Assembly (NCBI GenBank): GCA_005888335.1
Contig: VAWY01000164.1
Coordinates: 1-12,314 of the forward strand
Reading direction: 5' to 3'
Source of the DNA: Actinomycetota bacterium
GTDB taxonomy: Bacteria > Actinomycetota > Thermoleophilia > Solirubrobacterales > Solirubrobacteraceae
Length of the DNA: 12,314 bases
Below the pieces are notes generated by a model, which saw only the letters and a list, made by a program, of their open reading frames with translations, had not been told where the DNA came from and ran no database searches. A program made the translations under genes and the position numbers. Numbering within the stretch: the stretch's first letter is position 1; each line of letters begins with the position of its first letter. This document shows positions 1-6,928 of the stretch, one piece after another.

Positions 1-101
1 TTCTCGGCCGCCTCGTCAGGGTCGAGGAGCGCGTGGACGAGCGGACGGTCGTCGCCCCGTTCCCGTCGCGGCAGCCCGTGTTCCAGGATCAGGCAGCCTG
101 A
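1..101 (+). CDS. C-terminal tail of an unidentified protein (5' end outside window)
   Basis: An open frame runs from the left edge (first full codon at 3) to a TGA at 99-101. Nearly every codon ends in G or C, as in the real genes here, and the encoded tail ends in the residues PVFQDQAA. Only about 32 residues are visible, with no recognisable motif, so no function can be given. It is convergent with the response-regulator gene, and a hairpin lies between the two stops. The alternative is a chance open frame in GC-rich DNA; the strong third-position bias argues against that. Confidence 0.45.
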   Translation, partial: LGRLVRVEERVDERTVVAPFPSRQPVFQDQAA

Positions 102-113
102 AGCCACCGAAGC

Positions 114-138
114 GGCGGGAGTCGCGATGGCTCCCGCC
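114..138. terminator. Intergenic hairpin between convergent genes
   Basis: An 8-bp perfect inverted repeat, GGCGGGAG at 114-121 and CTCCCGCC at 131-138, encloses a 9-nt loop. It sits between the stop of the left partial gene (101) and the stop of the response regulator (176), where a bidirectional terminator is expected. No T-run follows on either strand, so intrinsic termination is not proven. Confidence 0.4.
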
Positions 139-175
139 CGCACGCATCACGTCGTGGCGCGAACGGGGACAGAGC

Positions 176-769
176 TCAGAGCAGCCCGAGATTGTGCGCG
201 GCTGCCACGGCCTCCGCTCGCCGATGCACTCCGAGCTTCGAGAACGTGCGAGCCACCAGCGTCTTTACGGTCTCCTGCCCGACACCGAGCTTCTCGGCGA
301 TCTCGCGGTTAGTCGATCCGGTCGCGACGAGACGCATGACGTCGCGCTCCCTAGGACTTAGCGCCGCCTGTCCCGGCGCTCGGCGGGGGTGGCGCGCGTC
401 GAAGGCCGTCGCGCCGCGAGCGATGGTTCGCAGCGCTCGCAGCAGATCCTCGACGCTACCCGTCTTGAGCAACGTCCCTTGCGCGCCCGCCTCGCGCGCG
501 ACCTCGTTGAAGCCGGGCTCTGGATTCCCCGTCATCAGCACGACGGGCGCGGCCACGCCCTCCGCGCGTAGCCTGCGGACGAAGTCTGTTCCGACGGCGT
601 CCGGCAGGCGATAGTCGGTGAGGACGAGATCTGGACCTCGCCGCGTGCAGAGCTCGAGCGCCTCGGCAATCGATCCCGCGAAGCCCGCAAGCCGGAACTC
701 GCTTCCCGTGAGGGCGAGGCGCACCCAACCGCGCGCCATCGCGTCGTCTTCGACGACGAGGATCGTCAT
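176..769 (-). CDS. NarL/LuxR-family two-component response regulator
   Basis: Cytoplasmic DNA-binding response regulator, 197 residues from the chosen start. The receiver domain spans about residues 1-118: the acidic pair D8-D9 after the first strand, phospho-acceptor D52 in the motif TDYRLPD, the conserved threonine T80 in LMTG, and K102 after the fifth strand. The GerE-type HTH is at about 136-197, with the typical LSPRERDVMRLVATG start and the NREIAEKLGVGQETVKT recognition helix. The length is normal for the family. The ATG at 769 is preferred because the protein then begins MTILVVEDD, right at the first receiver strand; in-frame GTG codons at 799 and 826 would add 10 or 19 residues. No histidine kinase is visible nearby, so its signal and partner are unknown. 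Family assignment is secure; target genes are not. Confidence 0.93.
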   Translation of the reverse strand: MTILVVEDDAMARGWVRLALTGSEFRLAGFAGSIAEALELCTRRGPDLVLTDYRLPDAVGTDFVRRLRAEGVAAPVVLMTGNPEPGFNEVAREAGAQGTLLKTGSVEDLLRALRTIARGATAFDARHPRRAPGQAALSPRERDVMRLVATGSTNREIAEKLGVGQETVKTLVARTFSKLGVHRRAEAVAAAHNLGLL

Positions 770-999
770 CTCCCCGTCCGATGGCGCGTGCTCGCTCACC
801 GCGCCGTCACCGAACCTGGCGGACACGCGCCACGCCTCTGCGAAATCGAAGACACGCTCGAGCGCCCGCTCAGGCGGCTCTCAGCGAGCCCCTGTTGCCG
901 CCCGAGCCCGGCAGGCCGAGGGCTGCCAGCCGAACGCGGCGTCTCGGGATGCCGGTTAGGGACAACCGTTCGAGGGCGAGGCACCGACGTCTCACTATC

Positions 1000-1018
1000 C
1001 GCCTCGGTGGCCGAGGCG
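1000..1018. terminator. Perfect stem-loop downstream of the LysR gene
   Basis: CGCCTCGG (1000-1007), a 3-nt loop TGG and CCGAGGCG (1011-1018) form an 8-bp GC-rich hairpin. It starts about 50 nt past the stop of the minus-strand LysR gene and lies before the response regulator, so a terminator for the LysR transcript is the simplest reading. No U-tract follows. The rest of the 770-1070 spacer shows no convincing gene in any frame. Confidence 0.4.
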
Positions 1019-1070
1019 TCCAATACCCGGTCGTGCGGGCATCCGTATCACGCCGCTTTTGATCGGGTCC

Positions 1071-2024
1071 CTAGGCTTTGAGCTCGTCCTGACGGAGTTC
1101 GCGGGCGACGCTCCGAACGACCGCCAGGCGAGCCTCGAGGTGAGGCGGAGGATCGCGGCGCCAGGCCACAACGGTGTCCGGCATCGAGAGCGTCGGCACG
1201 AGCGGACGCCGGATCACGATCGCCCCCGCCTCGCTCACGTCCACGAGCGAGAACGGCGCGATCGCGACGCCGTGGCTGTCGGCGACGCCGAGCATCAGGT
1301 CGCGCTCGTTCGACCCACCGGCCTCGCGAATACCTCGGAAGGTGTAGTCCGCGTCCTCGAGGAGCGCGAGCGTGCGATCGTAGAGGGGCGGATTGGCGCT
1401 CCGCTGGGCGCCCAGGAGCATCTCCCCGCGCAGGTCGTCCGGGCCGATCGCCTGCTTCGCCGCCAGGGCATGGTCGGGCGGGAGCAAGACTGCGAGGTGC
1501 TCGCCCGGGAAGAGGGGCTCGACCTCGAGATCGGGGTACTCGCCGGCGTCGTGGAAGAGACCGATGTCGAGCTCGCCGCTGCGCAGGAGCCGAACCTGCT
1601 CGAGGAACGGAAGGTGCGTGACACGCGTCTGCCCCTCCGGAGCCTGGGTCTGAAGGCCCGCGAGGAAACGGAGTAACCGTTCGATCGGAAGGCTCGGGAT
1701 GCAACCGATGCGCAGCGCTGTCCCGAGCCCGCCGGCCAGGCGCGCCTCGAGAACGGCATGGTCGAGCGCCGCGAACACCTTGCGCGCCTCCTCCGCGAAG
1801 ACACGCCCCGGCTCGGTGGCGGTCACGACCCGGCTCGTCCGGGCGAGGAGCTGCACGCCGAGCTCCTGCTCGAGCTTCCTGATCGCCTGCGATAGCGGAG
1901 GTTGCGCCATGTGCAGCCGCTCGGCCGCGCGGCCGAAGTGCAGCTCCTCGAAGACCGCGAGGAAGTAGCGCAGATGGCGCAACTCGATGGCGATGCCGGA
2001 GCTCAGGCGATCAGCCTCGCGCAC
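1071..2024 (-). CDS. LysR-family transcriptional regulator
   Basis: The N-terminal winged HTH lies at about residues 14-75 from the chosen start. It contains ELRHLRYFLAVFEELHFGRAAERLH cut short here as ELRHLRYFLAVFEE, then MAQPPLSQAIRKLEQELG and LLARTSR, all classic LTTR features. The remaining roughly 215 residues form the periplasmic-binding-like effector domain, including the typical strands GELDIGLF and GVAIAPFSLV. The start is not settled. The frame is open to a TTG at 2099, but LTTRs begin within a few residues of the ELRHLRYF helix. The GTG at 2024 (317 residues) is the nearest conventional start; a TTG at 1982 is also possible. None has a good Shine-Dalgarno. It is transcribed away from the TetR gene across a long spacer where its own operator would be expected. 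The co-inducer and target genes cannot be inferred. Confidence 0.92.
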   Translation of the reverse strand: MREADRLSSGIAIELRHLRYFLAVFEELHFGRAAERLHMAQPPLSQAIRKLEQELGVQLLARTSRVVTATEPGRVFAEEARKVFAALDHAVLEARLAGGLGTALRIGCIPSLPIERLLRFLAGLQTQAPEGQTRVTHLPFLEQVRLLRSGELDIGLFHDAGEYPDLEVEPLFPGEHLAVLLPPDHALAAKQAIGPDDLRGEMLLGAQRSANPPLYDRTLALLEDADYTFRGIREAGGSNERDLMLGVADSHGVAIAPFSLVDVSEAGAIVIRRPLVPTLSMPDTVVAWRRDPPPHLEARLAVVRSVARELRQDELKA

Positions 2025-2099
2025 GTTCAGTTCGAGCTGGTCGCTCGGCGACGCGCGGAGGCAGTTCTGCGAGCCGTGCGCGACGCTGCCCCTGGGCAA

Positions 2100-2482
2100 C
2101 GCACCGATTTATTCTCGCAGTCAAGGAATCTTCACGTCCAATACCGCTGCTCACCTGAACGATACGCCGTCGATATCGATTTGGGTCCAATGCCGTCAGA
2201 CAAGGCTCCAACGAGATACCCGAGTGCGGTTCCGGCAAGAAACCGCCGAATTCGCGTCCGCGTCTTCAAGCAGCCTGCTTGCCTATTGTGAATGAGGATA
2301 CTTGCGGAGGTCGTCCAAATGCTGCGCGTCCACCGTCTGTCGCGGGGGGCCCGGCGAGTTCAAGGATGGATCTCGAGCCCTTCGTGCACTTGTGCCGCGC
2401 GCGCTCCTTCGACTGCGCCATAATCTTTTCTTACCTTCTGTACCTCTCGATAGACAGGTCTGTCTCACCTACCGTAGCAGAC
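2100..2482. promoter_or_regulatory. Divergent LysR/TetR intergenic regulatory region
   Basis: About 380 bp between the LysR and TetR starts, visibly less GC-rich than the flanking genes and with no credible coding frame. It holds a perfect 10-bp palindrome TCGATATCGA at 2170-2179 and, right beside it, TTGGGTCCAA at 2181-2190 (TTGG/CCAA arms around GT), a plausible site for LysR autoregulation. The TetR-proximal end has an AT-rich stretch with TAATCT at 2421-2426 and the palindrome listed separately. No promoter can be assigned firmly. Confidence 0.4.
2452..2465. promoter_or_regulatory. Palindromic operator upstream of tetR-type gene
   Basis: AGACAG-GT-CTGTCT is a perfect dyad with 6-bp arms and a 2-bp centre, ending 17 nt before the ATG of the TetR gene. 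Autorepressing TetR proteins commonly bind short dyads of this type close to their own start. Its position inside the longer open frame also supports the ATG at 2483 as the true start. Function is inferred. Confidence 0.55.
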
Positions 2483-3061
2483 ATGAGCTCCCCCGAGAAC
2501 GCCGAGCCGCGCGAGCGTCTGCTGCAGACCGCATACGACCTGTTCACCCACAGCGGCGTGCCGACCGTCGGCGTCGACCGCATCGTCGCCGAGGCCGGGG
2601 TGGCGAAGATGACGCTCTACCGGCACTTCCGCTCGAAGGACGAGCTCGTGGTCGCAGCGCTCGAGCGTCGCGAGCAGGTCTGGACGAACGACTGGCTGAT
2701 TCGGGAGGTGGAGCGGCGCGAGGCGACGCCGAAAGGTCGGCTCCTCGCCATGTTCGACCTGTTCGACGAGTGGTTCCGGCGCGAGGACTACGAGGGCTGC
2801 TTCTTCACGAACTCGCTGATCGAGAGTCACGACCGGCTGAGTCGGATCGCCGACGAGAGCGTTCGCAGGCTCGAGAATGTCCGCGCATTCGTGAAGGGTT
2901 TGGCCCAGGAGATGGGAATGCCCGACGCGGAGGGCTTCTCGCGGGTGTGGCAGCTGCTGATGCTCGGGGCGATCACCGCCGCGGACAGGGGCGACCGGGA
3001 GGCCGCTCTGCGCGCGAAAGAGATCGGGCTCGCACTGCTCGAGGGGCCATACGCCGCGTAG
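2483..3061 (+). CDS. TetR/AcrR-family transcriptional regulator
   Basis: 192 residues from the ATG at 2483, a normal TetR length. The N-terminal HTH covers about residues 10-55: RERLLQTAYDLFTHSG, VDRIVAEAGVAKMTLYRHF and SKDELV are the classic three-helix signature. The rest is an all-helical ligand-binding and dimerisation domain with several aromatic and Cys residues (DYEGCFFTNSLIE) that I cannot match to a particular ligand class. An upstream in-frame start at 2279 was rejected because the extra 68 residues look non-coding and would contain the palindromic operator. There is no strong Shine-Dalgarno. It likely represses itself; its other target may be the divergent LysR side or a distant locus, since the next gene is convergent only 26 bp away. 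Confidence 0.93.
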   Translation: MSSPENAEPRERLLQTAYDLFTHSGVPTVGVDRIVAEAGVAKMTLYRHFRSKDELVVAALERREQVWTNDWLIREVERREATPKGRLLAMFDLFDEWFRREDYEGCFFTNSLIESHDRLSRIADESVRRLENVRAFVKGLAQEMGMPDAEGFSRVWQLLMLGAITAADRGDREAALRAKEIGLALLEGPYAA

Positions 3062-3087
3062 ATCGCGTTCCGCTTCCGCGGTCAGAA

Positions 3088-4001
3088 CTAGGGCATCGGG
3101 ACGGTCTCGATCACCGAGCCGTCCGCGCGCCGGGCGGTCAGCGAGACCTCGGTGCGGTGGAGCGGCAGGAGGTAGAGGGCCCAGCGGCCGATGAGCGGCG
3201 CCCGCGTCGGCGGGCCCTCCGCGTACTTCACCTCGAGCGTCGCCGCGTCGTCGCCCGCGTACGCGACGAGCACGCCGCCGCTCATGATCGAGAGGCCGAA
3301 GCCGAGCCGCCCGCCTCGGCCGCGATAGACCTCCATGGCGCCCGGATGGTCGTAGAGATGGGCGCACCGCCCGCCGCGCGGGATGGCGAGGAAGACCGGC
3401 GCGGCCCGGGCCGTCGGCTCGCGGATCACGGCGGCGTCGGTCATCCCTCGCTGCAGCGAGCACTCGCCGCCGAAGCACTGGCCGAGCACGATCGGTAGAC
3501 CTCGGCGGTCGCGACCACCCGGCTGCCGCCGCGGGCGACGAGCTCGGTCGGGTCGCTCTCCGGAAGCGGCGTCAGGAAGTAGCCGTCGGCGACAGGACGG
3601 GTCGCGTCGAGCCGTCCAGCCGGCGCAGCTCGAGCGAGGTCACGCTCGCGACGAAGTGGCCCTCGAGCATGCGCACCCGGTGCGATTGACGTGCACGTGT
3701 ACCGCCGACCAGAGAATCGGCGACTGCCTCGTGTGCGGCGTCGTGCAGGGTCCCGCTGCCGGCGCGCGCCTCGCCGGCCGGCGGTCGGCCTGCGCGAACG
3801 TGCAGGTTCCGCCGGCGCGGAGCGGGACCTCCCCGAGATCGACGGCGCCGGCAGGGGTCGTCACCTGGAGCAGGCCGCGCGTCTTCGAGACGACGAACGC
3901 CGGGCTCCGGAACTCGGCGGGAAGGATCGCGTTCTTCCGGCTCAGCGTCGCGATCGCATGCTTGACCCGAGTGCGGAGCCGCGCTCGGCGATCGAGGTCA
4001 C
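3088..4001 (-). CDS. Unknown protein coupled to ECF sigma factor (four apparent frameshifts)
   Basis: I do not recognise this family. The GTG at 4001 overlaps the sigma stop (GTGA), which implies translational coupling. As given the frame is broken at about 3970-3981, 3676-3790 (best fit at the GGG at 3676-3678), 3599-3601 and 3492-3494. Each break is repaired by one extra G or C, mostly in a short run. The repaired gene is 918 nt, exactly 306 codons, giving 305 residues. Visible pieces: an N-terminal helix near 5-20, then a mostly beta-rich protein with segments such as FVVSKTRGLLQVTTPAG, HVHVNRTG, GHFVASVTSLELRRLDG and LSIMSGGVLVAYAG, plus scattered cysteines (67, 86, 177, 182, 214). There is no signal peptide, no clear membrane span and no zinc-finger HxxxCxxC motif, so it does not look like a standard anti-sigma factor. 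It may be a modulator or effector of the sigma factor, which is inference. A true pseudogene is the alternative. Confidence 0.6.
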
Positions 4002-4512
4002 GGCGTCGCCCTCTCCCGCTCGAACGCCTCCCGCAGCGCGCGCAGTCCGCGGACGAACCGCATCCGGCACGCCTCCTCGCTCGTTCCGAGACGTCCGGCG
4101 ATCTCGGCGAACGGTCGCCCTTCGAGCAGCCGCCACACGACGACCCGCCGCTGGTCGTCCGGCATTCGTTCCAGGCCGCTGCGAAGCGCCCTCGCGACCT
4201 CTTCGCCGTACCGGGCCTCGGACGCTGCCGGCTCGCCCCATCGAGCGGCACGACCTGCACCGGCCCGCGCTCGAGCCGCCGCGCCTCGTCCGCGAGCCTG
4301 CGCTTCGCGACCGTGTAGAGCCACGCGAGAAGGGGCGGCGATCCCGGCCGGAGCCGATCGGCTGCGGCGACTGCGTCCGCGAAGAAGGCCTGGGTCAGGT
4401 CCTCCGCCTCCTCCGCGCTCGCCGCGCGGCGGCGGACGTAGCGGTAGACGTGCCGGTAGTGGCGTCGAAAGGCGCGCTCCGCGAGGTCGCCCACAGCCGG
4501 TATCTCGGTCAC
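3998..4512 (-). CDS. ECF-type RNA polymerase sigma factor (one apparent frameshift)
   Basis: Group 4 sigma factor. Region 2 covers about residues 10-80 (ASAEEAEDLTQAFFADAV, then LLAWLYTVAKRRLADEARR for promoter -10 recognition). Region 4 covers about 112-165 (MPDDQRRVVVWRLLEG, FAEIAGRLGTSEEACRMRF, RGLRALREAF) for the -35. As sequenced the two halves lie in different frames. Adding one G to the GGGG at 4236-4239 joins them through LDGGEPAASEARYGEE and gives 171 residues, the usual ECF length, so a sequence error is likely. The start is GTG at 4512 with GAGG four bases upstream; its stop overlaps the partner gene. The membrane-protein gene begins only 35 bp away on the other strand, so promoters must overlap or lie inside genes. 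The ECF subgroup is not assignable by eye. Confidence 0.85.
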
Positions 4513-4547
4513 GCGGCCTCAACGTAACGCGGCACAGGAACAATGGG

Positions 4548-5597
4548 GTGGTGGCCGGCCTTGCGCGCGATCGAGTCGGGAGTTTGCTCGTGGCCGCGGA
4601 GCGCCGTCCGCTCGTCGTCGTCCTCGTCGCCGCCGCGCTTGCCGTCGCCGCCGCCCTCGGTCTCGGCGACGTCGCCGGGTTCCATCGCGTCCGGCACGAG
4701 CTGGGCAACATCCATCCTCAATGGCTCGCGGTCTGTCTCGGGGGCGAGCTCCTCGCGTACGTCGGCTACGTGCTGGCGATCCGGGACACCGCACGGGTGG
4801 ACGGCGGGCCTCGTCTCGGCGCCCTCGCCTCGACCCGCAGCGTTGTCGCGGGGTTCGGCGTGTTCGCGGCGACCCGGACGAGCGGCGGCTTCGCCGTCGA
4901 CTACTGGGTCCTCCGACAGGCCGGCGAGGACCGCGACGGGGCAATCGCCCGCGTCCTCGCGCTAGGCGCGCTCGAGTACGCCGTCCTCGCCCCGGCGGCT
5001 CTCTGCTCCGCGATCTTCCTCGCCCTGAGCACGCAGGAGCAGATCTCCGATGCGCTGACGCTTCCCTGGCTCCTCGTCATCCCCGGCGCGATTGCCGCCG
5101 CGTGGGTGACGTCGCCCCGGCGGGCCGCTCGCTTCACCGAACCGCGCCAGGACGGCCGCATCCGGCGGGCCTTCGCGCACGCGGTGTCCGGCCTCTCGAT
5201 CCTGCGGTCGCTGCTCCTCGCCTCGCCGCTCGAGCACGGGCTCGGCTTCCTCGGCGCGGCGCTCTACTGGACGGGCGACATCGCCTGCCTGTGGGGCGCG
5301 CTCCAGGTCTACGAGGGCCACCGGCTCTCGGTTCCGGCTCTGATCCTCGGCTACTCGACGGGGTACGTCCTGACGCGCCGCTCGCTCCCAGCCGGCGGAG
5401 CGGGGATCGTGGAGATCGCGCTCACCTTCGCGCTGCACTGGGTCGGGCTCCCGTTCGTCCCGGCGCTCGTTGGCGTCGTCACGTACCGGCTCTTCAACTT
5501 CTGGCTCCCGATGGTGCCCGCGACGGCGGTACTGCCTGCGATCGCCGAGCTCCGCGCGGAGTTCGCCGGCGCCGAGGCCGCCGCAGATCGGGGTTAG
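4548..5597 (+). CDS. Polytopic membrane protein, LPG-synthase-TM / YbhN flippase-like family
   Basis: 349 residues, mostly hydrophobic, with about seven or eight membrane segments (near 21-40, 57-77, 95-110, 138-160, 170-187, 232-251, 262-278, 284-330). The C-terminal pattern SLPAGGAGIVEIALTF (279-294) followed by TYRLFNFWLPMVPA is typical of the lysylphosphatidylglycerol synthase TM-region family, which includes bacterial YbhN and archaeal AglD-like proteins. There is no cytosolic tRNA-dependent aminoacyl-transfer domain, so it is a stand-alone membrane part, often thought to move or hold lipids or glycolipids. Start: GTG 4548, with AGGA at 4536-4539 eight bases upstream; the ATG at 4543 is in a different, non-coding frame. 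It is divergent from the ECF sigma gene, which may regulate it. Exact substrate unknown. Confidence 0.85.
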   Translation: MVAGLARDRVGSLLVAAERRPLVVVLVAAALAVAAALGLGDVAGFHRVRHELGNIHPQWLAVCLGGELLAYVGYVLAIRDTARVDGGPRLGALASTRSVVAGFGVFAATRTSGGFAVDYWVLRQAGEDRDGAIARVLALGALEYAVLAPAALCSAIFLALSTQEQISDALTLPWLLVIPGAIAAAWVTSPRRAARFTEPRQDGRIRRAFAHAVSGLSILRSLLLASPLEHGLGFLGAALYWTGDIACLWGALQVYEGHRLSVPALILGYSTGYVLTRRSLPAGGAGIVEIALTFALHWVGLPFVPALVGVVTYRLFNFWLPMVPATAVLPAIAELRAEFAGAEAAADRG

Positions 5598-5599
5598 CC

Positions 5600-5615
5600 G
5601 CAGCCGGCGGGCTGC
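5600..5615 (+). terminator. Short hairpin just past the membrane-protein stop
   Basis: GCAGCC (5600-5605), a GGCG loop, and GGCTGC (5610-5615) form a 6-bp stem beginning 3 nt after the TAG at 5595-5597. It could separate the membrane-protein transcript from the secretory cluster. No T-run follows, so this is weak. Confidence 0.3.
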
Positions 5616-5655
5616 CGACGAGATTCCCGAGGTCCGCGACTTCGTTGCCTCGGGA

Positions 5656-5684
5656 TTGAAGATCGACGACTGGAGTAGTAGGTT
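5656..5684 (+). promoter_or_regulatory. Possible sigma-70-type promoter of the secretory cluster
   Basis: TTGAAG (5656-5661), 17 bp, then TAGGTT (5679-5684) resembles a -35/-10 pair at ideal spacing, about 40 bp before the Tat-protein start in a locally less GC-rich stretch. The match to consensus is moderate and unsupported by other data. Confidence 0.3.
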
Positions 5685-5712
5685 GGTACCAGGCAGGCTC
5701 ATTGCTCTGACC

Positions 5713-5719
5713 AAGGAGG
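5713..5719 (+). promoter_or_regulatory. Strong ribosome binding site of the Tat-exported Cys-rich protein
   Basis: AAGGAGG, the best Shine-Dalgarno in the window, ends six bases before the ATG at 5726. It fixes the start so that the twin-arginine motif sits at residues 5-10. Confidence 0.75.
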
Positions 5720-5725
5720 ACTCAA

Positions 5726-6877
5726 ATGGACAGGGTGACGCGCCGTCAGTTGTTGACGCGAGCGATCGTCGCTGGCTCGGGTGCGACGGTCGTTGGGGCG
5801 TTGAGCGCCGCAGAAGCGCGCGCGTACGGTCTCGGCGAAACGCAAGCGTCCGGGGCGACGCCGCTCGACCCACGCGCGGTCGACCCCGACTTCGTCGCGG
5901 GGCGAGTCATCGACCGGGGCCGTGACATCCTCGTCGTGCAGGACCCGGACGCGCAGTTCCGCCGGATCCGGATGGCACCCGACGGCCTCCTGTGGAAGGA
6001 GGACCAGTGGAGTCAATCGCCACCGCAGGTAGGCGACTGCCTCTACGCGCGCGGCTCTGTCGGATCCGACGGGGTGCTCGCCGTCAAGAAAGCCTGGGCC
6101 TCCATCTTCAACCTCTCCGGCCGGCTCGTGCGGTCGAGGCCCGGTGGGTTCACCGTCGGACTGCTTCGCGACGACCTCGGCCCGATCGACCTCGGCTTCG
6201 CGCCCGGCGCCAAGTCGACGGACGGCAGGCCCGCTGCCGCCGCCGTCACCGCGCTGCCGCCGGGCACGCCGATCCGCGTGATCGGCTTCGAGAGCGAGGT
6301 CACCGGGGACCTCACAGCGACGCTCGTCGCCGGAGCGGTGCCTGGTGGACCGACCCCGGCGGAATCCGCACCGGCGTCTTCGGCACGAGTCATGTCGAGC
6401 GTCCGACGAGGCTCTTCGCCCGAGGCGGCGACGACGTCGAAGATCATCTACGGCGTCGCGAGCTGGCAGTGTTGCGGGGGCGTCAACGGCTGCGGGTCCC
6501 AGTGCTGCAGCTGCAACCCAGCCCGATGCTGCCCGCCGCCGAGCAGCCACGGAGCGTGCTCGACCTGCCGAACCGATCAGCAAGGGGTGGCGTGGCCGAA
6601 CCTCACGACGGGCTGCTCCGCGACGTGCTGGAGCTGCTGCGTCCCGATGGACAGGCTCGCCTGCGGGCAGATCGTCACGATCTGCAACATGTGCTCGCCG
6701 GGGTACTGCTGCGCGATCCCGGTGAACGACTGCGGCCCGAACCTGCACTGCGTCGCGGCCACTCGGTGCCAGGGCTATCAGGTCGTGAAGTGGGACCTGA
6801 CGGCGTGCACGTTCACGTGTTGCGGCGGGAACCTGAACGCCGGCTTCATGGACTCTCAAGCGTCGTATTTCATCTAG
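5726..6877 (+). CDS. Tat-exported, extremely cysteine-rich protein with RlpA/expansin-like barrel
   Basis: 383 residues. N-terminus: twin-arginine motif TRRQLL (5-10), hydrophobic stretch to about 28 and ARA before the likely cleavage at 33/34, so it is exported by the Tat pathway. Residues 50-205 form two beta-rich segments (VAGRVIDRGRDILVVQD; LSGRLVRSRPGGFTVGLL) that look like small OB-type barrels. After a Ser/Ala/Pro linker (206-238), residues 240-370 contain 25 cysteines including six CC pairs. Within this part the pattern GVASW (243), LACGQIVTIC (311), PVNDCGP (332) and VVKWDLTACTF (353) matches, in order, the landmarks of double-psi beta-barrels of RlpA, barwin and expansin type; D357 sits where their catalytic aspartate lies. 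I infer a disulfide-laced extracellular barrel acting on cell wall or polysaccharide. The histidine usual before the LxxG motif in RlpA is not seen. First gene of the plus-strand cluster. Tat export is fairly secure; the barrel call is moderate; activity is unknown. Confidence 0.85.
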   Translation: MDRVTRRQLLTRAIVAGSGATVVGALSAAEARAYGLGETQASGATPLDPRAVDPDFVAGRVIDRGRDILVVQDPDAQFRRIRMAPDGLLWKEDQWSQSPPQVGDCLYARGSVGSDGVLAVKKAWASIFNLSGRLVRSRPGGFTVGLLRDDLGPIDLGFAPGAKSTDGRPAAAAVTALPPGTPIRVIGFESEVTGDLTATLVAGAVPGGPTPAESAPASSARVMSSVRRGSSPEAATTSKIIYGVASWQCCGGVNGCGSQCCSCNPARCCPPPSSHGACSTCRTDQQGVAWPNLTTGCSATCWSCCVPMDRLACGQIVTICNMCSPGYCCAIPVNDCGPNLHCVAATRCQGYQVVKWDLTACTFTCCGGNLNAGFMDSQASYFI

Positions 6878-6928
6878 GTGCCGAGGCTTCCGAAAAGGCG
6901 GTGAGGAGAGGGTCAGCCGCCCAGTTGG

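Noticed and set aside
770..1070. Open frames between the response regulator and the LysR gene (for example 796-1023 minus)
   Set aside because: No codon bias, motif or ribosome site; the spacer holds a terminator-like hairpin instead.
2302..3498. 398-codon plus-strand open frame and its minus-strand counterpart across the TetR gene
   Set aside because: Low-complexity Arg/Ala-rich products typical of out-of-frame GC-rich DNA; the TetR frame is unmistakable.
4537..4541. GGAAC as an ECF -35 element upstream of the membrane-protein gene
   Set aside because: No matching -10 (CGTC-like) lies 16-17 bp downstream, and the bases are better explained as part of the ribosome site AGGA.
5965..6877. Cys-rich domain as methylamine dehydrogenase light chain or metallothionein
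   Set aside because: It lacks the tryptophan cofactor context of the former and is too long and structured for the latter; the ordered barrel landmarks fit RlpA/expansin-like folds better.
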